Shown here piece after piece: positions 8,401 through 12,328 of a stretch of 12,328 bases of DNA. Under the pieces are notes generated by a model that did no database searches, was not told where the DNA came from, and was given only the letters and a program-made list of their open reading frames with translations. Location: contig MU646364.1 in the NCBI GenBank assembly GCA_026770585.1, positions 125,992-138,319 of the forward strand, read 5' to 3'. Position 1 is the stretch's first letter, and every line of letters starts with the position of its first letter. Both the position numbers and the translations under genes were made by a program. This DNA comes from Baffinella frigidus (lineage: Eukaryota; Cryptophyceae; Cryptomonadales; Baffinellaceae).

Positions 8401-11400
8401 ACAAATTGTAGCAGACGGAATCGCTGGCAGCGCCTCTCCTCTCTGGCGCCTCGGCACCGTGCTGGATACCTGGTGTGTGTGGCGCGTAGATGCGGTGTGA
8501 AGGGTTTAGGGGGGTACGAGGCATGTGGCGCCGCGGTTCGTCAGCATGCGTTCCCCGGGAGGGATTAGGGATTGACTGGGGGGTGGGGGTGCGTTGCGTG
8601 CGAGATGCGGTGTCGAGGGGCGCCCCATCGCGCGCGAGGCGTTTATCCGGGAAACCTATTTTTCTTTCATTTGATGGCAACGAAAATTACTGCACACATG
8701 CTTTAATATTACTAATAAGAACGAATTGTTTAGTGATTTTCGTGGCCATCAAATGAAAGAAAAATAGGTTTCTCCGGATAAGCTTGGCCACCCGGGGAGG
8801 CACTCAGAATTGGAGCCCCTGCTTACTGGAGCCATTTTGAGGCGTGGGTAAGGTGCCACCTGGTGGGCTAGTACCACTTGCCAGTACTGCCAACGGTCAA
8901 ATGTTGCCAGCCCCAGCTGGCAGTGAGTAACCGCCGAGTAACCGCTTGCACGTGAGTAAACGCCTAGTAACTGCACGTGCGAGTAACCGTCGAGTAACCG
9001 CTTGCACGTGCCTCCCTGACGGCAGCTGCTGGTGTCTGCGTACGAAGGCCTCTCCCAGCCGGACCTGACCAAGTCAGACACGTCCAAGGCCAAGGGCAAG
9101 ACGCTCTCCCGCTCCAACGAGGGATGCTTCCGCACGCCTGTCTGCTGCCCGCGCTGCAACGTCGAGTGGGGGCAAGGTCCGCTCTACACCCCAAACCCTA
9201 AGCCACGTTCTACACTATGTCCGCTGTCCTTCTACACTATATTCGCTATCGAGTGGGGCCAAGGTCTCCCACTTCCAGAAAACGTGTGTTTGGGGGGCCG
9301 AATCGGAGCTGACCGAAAAAGCTGTTGCGGGGCCCACCGTCTCCGTTGCCTCCTTGCCAGGCTGCCATCACGCTCCCTGCCGCGTACCTTCCGACCGCAC
9401 ATTAATATGGTAACGGACTGACAACGGGGTAGTTGAGCCCGCGGTATTTTCTACGGTAGGCCGTCGGAGCCTACGGACCCCTATGCCCATCTGCCATATT
9501 GCATGCTGTGCGTGTGGTCCAGGTTGATCACGCGCGAGAAATGCACTCGGACTCAGAAGGCTACAGTGACCAAATTTAAACCAGAATTGGATCCTTTTCT
9601 TCAATTTGGAAATTGAACACGTTACCCCGGATATCCGGATGAGTACTCACCGTAGCCCCCTGAGTGGTGCCGTGTGTTGACGTGTCAAGTTGTATACCCA
9701 GAGTCGATCGTGCGACCTTGAAATATAGGTCGACTTGGCATCCTGGTGTAGATGAGGCATCGATGATGCTTAGGTGCGGCGATACAGTGATGCATAGATG
9801 AGGCTTAGGTGTGGTGATACAGCCCCTGGCGTCCTGGCTTCAGTAGCGTTACCACACACCGGGCTACAACGGGACTTATTGAATGACCCATACAGACTAA
9901 TCCATAGGACCCTACGTTAGGTATTACCGTAGGGACATAGGGGGGTTCCTATGAATAAGGTAACGGAAAGGTGGCCAGAATCTGACCAAATATCCCGTCG
10001 TAGCCCGCTGTGTGGGTGATGTCTCCTGTGCTGAAACCCCTCTCGGCGGGTGCAGCGTGCGACGGCCTCGAAAACGCGGCCTACTCACACATGATGGTGC
10101 CCCCCCCCCCGCCCCCCCCTCCCCCCCATCAGCACCACTGCATCGTGTTTGCGGATTTGGCGAATCAAGGCACAGATCATTCGGCGGTTTTGGGTCCTGT
10201 GGCTCCAAGGCGATCTGCACGTTTCTCACGGTCGTTAATTTCTGGTTTCTTCATTTATGAGAGAGGATTCGCCGGTTTGCAAAACCCGGTCATCACCAGA
10301 CTGTGACCGGTCCATAACCGACCTTGATCGCTGAGTTTGACCCATCATCTTCTTTCCGCAGACGGGAATCAAGACCTACTGCTGCTCTACCTGCCTCCTT
10401 TCTTTCGGTTCAGATCGCCCTCCCACTTTTTCTGGCTCTGCCAACATTTGACAATCTCAATTCGCGATTTGGTGAGGGTGTTGGATGCATCCACACAGCA
10501 GCGCTGTTCCGGAGATGTGTTGTTTTGAAGTCGATTGACGGCATCGGGCCACGGTGGTTGCAGCGGTGAAGTGGTCGTGTATGTCAACTTAACAAACCTC
10601 GTCTTTCCCCCCGTGGCAGGGTGCATGTTCCAGAGATCTGTTGTTTTGTTGTTGAGTAATGTCATCAGGTGTTGTTAAGGAGTGGAGTGATAGCAACGGT
10701 GGTTGCGCAGGGTGCATGACGGCGGTGCACAAACTGTTTCGGAGCTCTGTTGTTTTGGAGTTGAGTAATGGAGTTGAGTAATCATGGTGGTGGCAGGGTG
10801 CATGACGGCGGTGCACAAGTGCCCCTCGTGCCGCAAGTCCTTCGAGTACACTCCCGACGGTACGAGTCCTCCCACACAGCGGACTACTCAGAGATTTTGT
10901 GAACACCCCATAGTGGATACGCCCTATAGCCCTGCAATAGGCGATCCGAGGTGACATGCGGTTGTTCCTACGGATGTCCTAACCGAAAGGCGCCCTTCGA
11001 GTCCCGACGGTCTGCTGCCCTCCTGCCACGATGTTGCTGTCCAACAGCCATCCCAAGTGGCTCAAATACTGCCCTGGAAGGTCTTCGATTTTTCCTTGGA
11101 TCGGGGTCGGATCCGACCCCGATCCAAGGTAAATCGAAAACCCCCCAGAGCACTATTTGAGCCACCTCCAAGGGCTCGTGAGTGTTGCACAGCGAGTGTT
11201 TCAGAGTTTCGGCCCCAGTTTTGTCGAGCGATGCACTTATGCGAGTGTGCTCGGTGTTCACTTAGCACCTTCCTCCCACCCAGCTACAGCCACACCGCAG
11301 CATGCCAGGCGTTCCAAAATCCACGTGAAACCAACCCACGCTATTGTTGGCGCGTTTCGTGCAACGGTGGCGGCGTAGGCCCACCAACCCTCACAGCCTG

Positions 11401-12328
11401 AGCAAATGGTGGAATTTGAGGTCACATATTTCCCTTGGAGGCCGCCGGATTCCGGCGTCCGTGGAACCATTTTGCCTTGATATTGAAGATCGACGATGAT
11501 TGATTTTCTGAGCGCGTGAGGGTTGTTGGGCAGTTGGCAGAAGCAGCGCGATTCCGCGTGCCGGGCGTAGAAGCTGGGACCTGTTGCTCGACACATTGCA
11601 GAGCACGTCCTGCATGGATACAACAACCTCTCTCTGCTAGCTTGACGCACCCCCTGTGTGTGACTGACCTGGCTGGGACGCCCCCTTGGCACGGTGGACG
11701 GTTGGCGAGTGGCGGCGCAGCGAGAGAGAGAGAGCGAGAGAGAGAGCGAGAGAGAGAGCGAGACAGAGAGAGATGTGCTTTTACTGACACTCGGACAAAT
11801 GCATTCTATCTGCCCTCTGTGCCGCCCGCGAACTTACCCGCAGAGGAGCCCCCCCCCCCCCTCCCGCTAATTCAGCACCTTTGGTGGCGGCAGACTTCCA
11901 CAGCATGATTTCGTGCGGGAACAACGGGTGCAGAGAGGGGGGGGGGAGAGGGCGAGAGAGAGTGAGGGCGATAACGCGAGAGACAGAGAGAGAGAGAGAG
12001 AGTGAATGACACCAAGGGGTTGCAGGCTTCCACAGGAAGAGAGAGATATAAATACAGAGAGAGCGAGAGCGACAGAGAGATGTTTTTACTGACACTCGGA
12101 CGTTGCAGACTTCCACAGGAAGATCTCATGCGGGAACAACGGATGCAACCGGCCCTTCGGCTTCATGCTCATCAACGTCTCCGAGTCCCGCCTCAAGGAG
12201 CTCCGCGAAGAGGTCCCAATCGCCCCCGACGCTTCTCTGTCTCTGTCTCTGTCTCTGTCTCTGTCTCTGTCTCTGTCTCTGTCTCTGTCTCTGTCTCTGT
12301 CTCTGTCTCTGTCTCTGTCTCTGTCTCT
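5438..12328 (+). CDS. SAP-like / J-domain / zinc-ribbon protein, twelve exons, 3' end missing
   Basis: Reconstructed exons: 5438-5455, 5753-5848, 6086-6169, 6716-6884, 7346-7424, 7814-7856, 8247-8291, 9026-9176, 10056-10096, 10362-10407, 10797-10859 and 12109-12212. They join without a frame break into 313 codons; all introns except possibly the second are GT-AG. Residues about 1-50 resemble a SAP motif (LKEFLKGNKLSPNGTNEQLV), and 93-116 are Gly/acidic. Residues about 124-191 form a J-domain: helix I around FNSILSILG, helix II YLLISRLI, then HPD at 162-164, helix III ATKAFQLLVSAYEGLS. Then come CxxC pairs at 219/222, 250/253 and 266/269, and CX4C at 286/291. J-domains stimulate Hsp70 ATPase and SAP motifs bind DNA or RNA, so a nuclear Hsp70 co-chaperone acting on chromatin is a reasonable inference. 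I do not recognise a named family with this architecture. The C-terminus lies off the right edge. Confidence 0.75.
5456..5752 (+). other. Intron 1 of the SAP/J gene, no element recognised
   Basis: A 297-bp GC-rich unique sequence between donor CAG|gtgatt and acceptor CCCTTTCAG. An open frame crosses it (part of 5323-5721), but it carries no domain and would not read into the SAP core in the right way. I see no repeat or foldback in it. Confidence 0.5.
5753..5848 (+). CDS. SAP/J gene exon 2 (SAP core)
   Basis: Acceptor CCCTTTCAG. Encodes DGSINKKKGKELKEFLKGNK and then LSPNGTNEQLVQ. This fits the SAP pattern: a helix with LKEFL, a turn, a GxxxxG-type loop, then a second helix with LVQRV. The 3' end is ambiguous. 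A GC donor (CAG|gcactg) preserves LVQ-RV, which the SAP helix wants; a GT donor at 5843 (CTC|gttcag) is also in phase 0 and loses only two residues. Reading further in this frame meets a TGA near 5923. Confidence 0.7.
6086..6169 (+). CDS. SAP/J gene exon 3
   Basis: Acceptor TGAGCAG, donor AAG|gtgacc, 84 bp, phase 0 at both ends. Encodes RVTLFVKSRGILVEGQDP and then MFLKAAELRK. The first residues complete the second SAP helix. Third positions are G/C-rich, as in other exons. The other two frames give either a stop or an implausible protein. Confidence 0.7.
6238..6384. mobile_element. Nested inverted-repeat (foldback/MITE-like) element in intron 3
   Basis: The outer arms are AAGCTAACGCCAGCG (6238-6252) and its exact inverse at 6370-6384. 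The inner arms run from about 6261-6293 (AGCCTACGGTAGGA through CTCCTACGAC) to 6319-6347. The loop holds a T-run. Size and structure fit a non-autonomous foldback element. No clear target-site duplication is visible, so mobility is inferred. Related CTACGGTAGG motifs recur in intron 8. Confidence 0.6.
6478..6523 (+). repeat. Decayed copy of the exon-4 splice acceptor region
   Basis: Matches 6656-6715 with a 15-base indel. Shared blocks include CAGGGCATAT, GTGCTGAG(A/G)CGATTCGTTG and GGCTGTGCAGC. The real acceptor is the downstream copy, since only that one is followed by coding sequence. Confidence 0.75.
6716..6884 (+). CDS. SAP/J gene exon 4 (helical segment and Gly/acidic linker)
   Basis: Acceptor GGCTGTGCAG, donor CAAG|gtctcc, 169 bp, phase 0 to phase 1. 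Encodes QASKKGINPMLEPDELLKAL then VESELANGG, followed by a Gly-rich and Asp/Glu-rich linker and EGVQLAKQ. The linker coding sequence merges into GAGCGAGAGA repeats just after the donor. The acceptor region is duplicated upstream (6478-6523), see findings. Confidence 0.68.
6896..6992. repeat. GAGCGAGAGA microsatellite after exon 4
   Basis: Irregular (GAGC)n and (GA)n units in intron 4, directly after the donor. All three plus-strand frames and several minus-strand frames stay open through it. This produces long artificial reading frames of Arg/Glu or Ser/Leu composition. Confidence 0.8.
7215..7283 (+). repeat. Diverged copy of the exon-5 acceptor and exon start
   Basis: Resembles 7317-7372. 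It has GTGTGA(T/C)CCCC, then after about 30 bases GCTGGA followed by GACTT, aligned with exon 5's GAGCTGGACGATGACTTCAA. Divergence is high, so this is a weaker case than the copies elsewhere in the gene. Confidence 0.5.
7346..7424 (+). CDS. SAP/J gene exon 5 (J-domain helix I)
   Basis: Acceptor ATGAACAG, donor GCTGC|gtttgc, phase 1 to phase 2. Encodes VLELDDDFNSILSILGTT and then INPTSSPA. FNSILSILG corresponds to the YxxLG of J-domain helix I, and the following segment to the variable loop. An array of CCCTAAA-like units starts about ten bases after the donor. Confidence 0.75.
7432..7813. repeat. Telomere-like CCCTAAA array filling intron 5
   Basis: Degenerate AACCCTAAA, AACCCTGAA and AACCCTCAA units from just after the donor to the acceptor of exon 6. 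The sense strand is C-rich. Units supply many CTAAAC or CTAAC branch-point-like strings and almost no GT dinucleotides. Confidence 0.85.
7814..7856 (+). CDS. SAP/J gene exon 6 (J-domain helix II, ends in HP)
   Basis: A 43-bp exon fully embedded in telomere-like repeat. The acceptor CTCAACCAG is itself a mutated repeat unit; the donor is CACCCC|gtacac. Phase 2 in and 0 out. Encodes (A)MRKEYLLISRLIHP: J-domain helix II with the first two residues of the HPD motif. Confidence 0.78.
7857..8240. repeat. Telomere-like CCCTAAA array filling intron 6 (splits HPD)
   Basis: Same repeat family and orientation as intron 5, running from about ten bases after donor gtacac to just before acceptor AACACAG. 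This intron separates the His-Pro and Asp codons of the J-domain catalytic motif. Array remnants continue at about 8350-8384 in intron 7. Confidence 0.85.
8247..8291 (+). CDS. SAP/J gene exon 7 (DK of HPDK, start of helix III)
   Basis: A 45-bp exon after acceptor CAACACAG, donor CAG|gtctcg, phase 0 to 0. Encodes DKIGREFGMATKAFQ. Joined to exon 6 it makes IHPDKIGREF, the invariant HPD motif. Reading past the donor adds about 27 further residues before a stop, so intron retention would truncate the protein inside the J-domain. Confidence 0.8.
8643..8781. mobile_element. Foldback/MITE-like element with 45-bp terminal inverted repeats in intron 7
   Basis: Left arm 8643-8687 starts TTATCCGGGAAACCTATTTT. 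The right arm 8736-8781 is its inverse with only a few mismatches or indels. The 48-bp AT-rich spacer has no coding capacity. It is clearly AT-richer than its surroundings. I cannot see an obvious target-site duplication. Confidence 0.7.
8923..9010. repeat. GAGTAACCG minisatellite before exon 8
   Basis: Short tandem units of (C)GAGTAACCG(C/T)C alternate with CTTGCACGTG. Two larger copies of CGAGTAACCGCTTGCACGTG occur (8935-8954 and 8991-9010). The array ends 15 bases before the exon 8 acceptor. Confidence 0.7.
9026..9176 (+). CDS. SAP/J gene exon 8 (end of J-domain, basic linker, first CxxC)
   Basis: Acceptor CCTGACGGCAG, donor GGGCAAG|gtccgc, 151 bp, phase 0 to 1. Encodes LLVSAYEGLSQPDLTKSD, which finishes J-domain helix III and the AYExLS motif. 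A Lys/Ser-rich stretch (SKAKGKTLSRSNEG) and CFRTPVCCPRCNVEWGQ follow, carrying the first zinc-binding CxxC pair. Confidence 0.8.
9210..9270 (+). repeat. Echo of the exon-8 donor plus a 20-bp direct repeat
   Basis: TCGAGTGGGG(C)CAAGGTCTC at 9249-9267 repeats the exon-8 end and donor (9162-9180), 87 bp away. Just before it, TTCTACACTAT followed by ..TCGCT or TCCGCT occurs twice (about 9210 and 9230). The downstream copy would also work as a donor on paper. Confidence 0.65.
9440..9480. repeat. Small inverted repeat, CTACGGTAGG family
   Basis: CTACGGTAGGC and GAGCCTACGG face each other within about 30 bp. The sequence is related to the inner arms of the foldback element at 6238-6384. It is probably a fragment of that family in intron 8. 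Confidence 0.4.
9762..9822. repeat. Two-copy 26-bp tandem repeat in intron 8
   Basis: GATGATGCTTAGGTGCGGCG and following bases (9762-9787) recur at 9797-9822 with about three substitutions; period 35 bp. No coding support. Confidence 0.7.
9898..9958. repeat. Small inverted repeat, CCCTACG...CGTAGGG
   Basis: CATAGGACCCTACG (about 9902-9915) faces CGTAGGGACATAGG (about 9929-9942). TTCCTATG follows. This is another probable member of the foldback family in this gene's introns. Confidence 0.45.
10056..10096 (+). CDS. SAP/J gene exon 9
   Basis: Acceptor GCGGGTGCAG, donor ATGATG|gtgccc, 41 bp. It converts phase 1 to phase 0, exactly what its neighbours need, and encodes (A)CDGLENAAYSHMM. It has no diagnostic motif of its own, so support is phase fit, splice sites and a plausible amino-acid sequence. 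Confidence 0.6.
10362..10407 (+). CDS. SAP/J gene exon 10 (second CxxC)
   Basis: Strong acceptor: CATCTTCTTTCCGCAG. Donor TTTCG|gttcag. Encodes TGIKTYCCSTCLLSF plus one base. The CSTC pair, spliced to the next exon, gives CSTCLLSFGCMTAVHKCPSC, a compact zinc-ribbon/knuckle arrangement. Confidence 0.75.
10498..10796 (+). repeat. Four reiterated acceptor junctions before exon 11
   Basis: Each unit carries a version of CTGTTGTTTTGGAGTTGAGT and ends in (G)GTGGTTG(CG)CAG or GGTGGCAG followed by exon-like bases. Acceptor-like AGs fall at about 10563, 10619, 10710 and 10796. The third is followed by a perfect 22-base copy of the exon start (10711-10732). Only the last leads into the full CPSC-coding exon. 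Confidence 0.8.
10797..10859 (+). CDS. SAP/J gene exon 11 (third CxxC, HKCPSCRKSFEY)
   Basis: Acceptor GGTGGCAG, donor GACG|gtacga, 63 bp, phase 1 to 1. Encodes (G)CMTAVHKCPSCRKSFEYTPD. CPSC with the preceding His looks like a zinc ligand set. The acceptor and first 22 bases occur again perfectly at 10711-10732, with weaker copies at about 10620 and 10564. Confidence 0.8.
11053..11174. mobile_element. Near-perfect foldback element with 36-bp perfect palindrome core, intron 11
   Basis: Positions 11094-11129 are a perfect palindrome centred on GGATCC. The symmetry continues outward: GTGGCTCAAATA (11057-11068) faces TATTTGAGCCAC (11154-11165), and CTTCGATTT faces AAATCGAAA. Arms are about 58 bp with essentially no loop. 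Fits a MITE or foldback transposon; no target duplication is evident. Confidence 0.7.
11719..11772. repeat. (GAGAGAGC)n microsatellite
   Basis: GAGAGAGAGAGC units in intron 11. They are followed by a copy of TTTTTACTGACACTCGGAC-like sequence (about 11778-11796) that recurs before exon 12 (12083-12101). Confidence 0.8.
11894..11932 (+). pseudogene. Truncated copy of exon 12's start
   Basis: After acceptor GGCGGCAG it reads ACTTCCACAGCATGATTTCG and on to TGCGGGAACAACGGGTGCAG. This matches exon 12 with few changes and still encodes DFHSMISCGNNGC. It then stops abruptly in a G/GA-rich tract. It keeps the CX4C pair, so it would be in frame if spliced, but it has no continuation or donor. Most likely a decayed exon duplicate. 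Confidence 0.7.
11935..12082. repeat. GA-rich tract with a further splice-junction copy
   Basis: (GA)n, GAGCGAGA and GAGATATAAATA-type sequence. Inside it, 12020-12040 (TTGCAGGCTTCCACAGGAAG) is a near-identical copy of the real exon-12 junction at 12103-12123. It has one mismatch before it dissolves into GAGAGA. Confidence 0.8.
12109..12212 (+). CDS. SAP/J gene exon 12 (CX4C finger), 3' boundary uncertain
   Basis: The acceptor at GTTGCAG (12102-12108) gives phase 1 and encodes (D)FHRKISCGNNGCNRPFGFM and then LINVSESRLKELREE. The alternative acceptor ten bases later would break phase. A donor GAG|gtccca at 12213 fits phase 0. Reading on gives VPIAPDA and then a Ser-Leu repeat from the hexanucleotide tract, still open at the window edge. 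Confidence 0.72.
12233..12328. repeat. (CTGTCT)n hexanucleotide microsatellite at the right edge
   Basis: About 16 perfect TCTCTG units running to the window end. It is probably intronic pyrimidine-rich sequence after a donor at 12213. It is also open as a Ser-Leu repeat in the exon-12 frame, so coding cannot be excluded from this window. Confidence 0.85.

Noticed and set aside
8394-8411. Possible terminal mini-exon (GINKL then stop) after acceptor GCGCCCAG
   Set aside because: It is in phase after exon 7 but would end the protein in the middle of the J-domain. Splicing to 9026 restores helix III (LLVSAYEGLS) in the same phase.
9762-9822. CRISPR-like repeat
   Set aside because: Only two imperfect copies, inside an intron of a eukaryotic gene.
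11057-11401. Plus-strand open frame of 114 codons in intron 11
   Set aside because: It starts inside the palindromic foldback element and has no motif. Phase from exon 11 goes directly to exon 12 without it.

Overview
This is nuclear DNA from a eukaryote, most likely a unicellular photosynthetic one. Both recognisable genes are interrupted by many spliceosomal GT-AG introns. The dispersed repeat is a degenerate form of the plant/algal-type telomere heptamer TTTAGGG, and one gene is an NRT2-type nitrate transporter. A prasinophyte-like green alga (for example Pyramimonadales) fits best, but this is inference; other TTTAGGG lineages such as dinoflagellates are not excluded. Nothing bacterial (operons, ribosome binding sites, CRISPR) is present.

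Layout. (1) Positions 172-2072, minus strand: the 5' half of an NRT2/NNP nitrate transporter in five exons that join in frame. The rest lies beyond the left edge. It has an unusual cysteine-rich insert after the first membrane helix. (2) Positions 2073-5437: a divergent intergenic region. It holds a C-rich (CCCTAAA-like) degenerate array at about 2640-3820, a unique core at about 3825-4195, a G-rich (TTTAGGG-like) array at about 4200-4980, and a unique stretch with small hairpins. (3) Positions 5438 to the right edge, plus strand: a gene I reconstructed as twelve small exons. Every splice junction keeps phase, giving at least 313 codons. The product has an N-terminal SAP-like (DNA-binding) domain, a Gly/acidic linker, a J-domain whose HPD motif is split by an intron, and a C-terminal region with several CxxC zinc-binding pairs. 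It continues off the right edge. Open-reading-frame scanning alone misses this gene because most exons are 40-150 bp.

The introns are notable. Several hold degenerate telomere-like arrays, always with the C-rich strand as the sense strand. Others hold foldback (MITE-like) inverted repeats, microsatellites and, most strikingly, decayed copies of the neighbouring splice junction and exon edge ('exon-edge echoes'). These echoes occur at six or more introns in both genes and suggest that introns here grew by local tandem duplication across splice junctions.

The two genes are divergently placed, but nothing in the sequence links them functionally. All exon calls come from reading-frame, splice-site and family-motif logic without transcript data.
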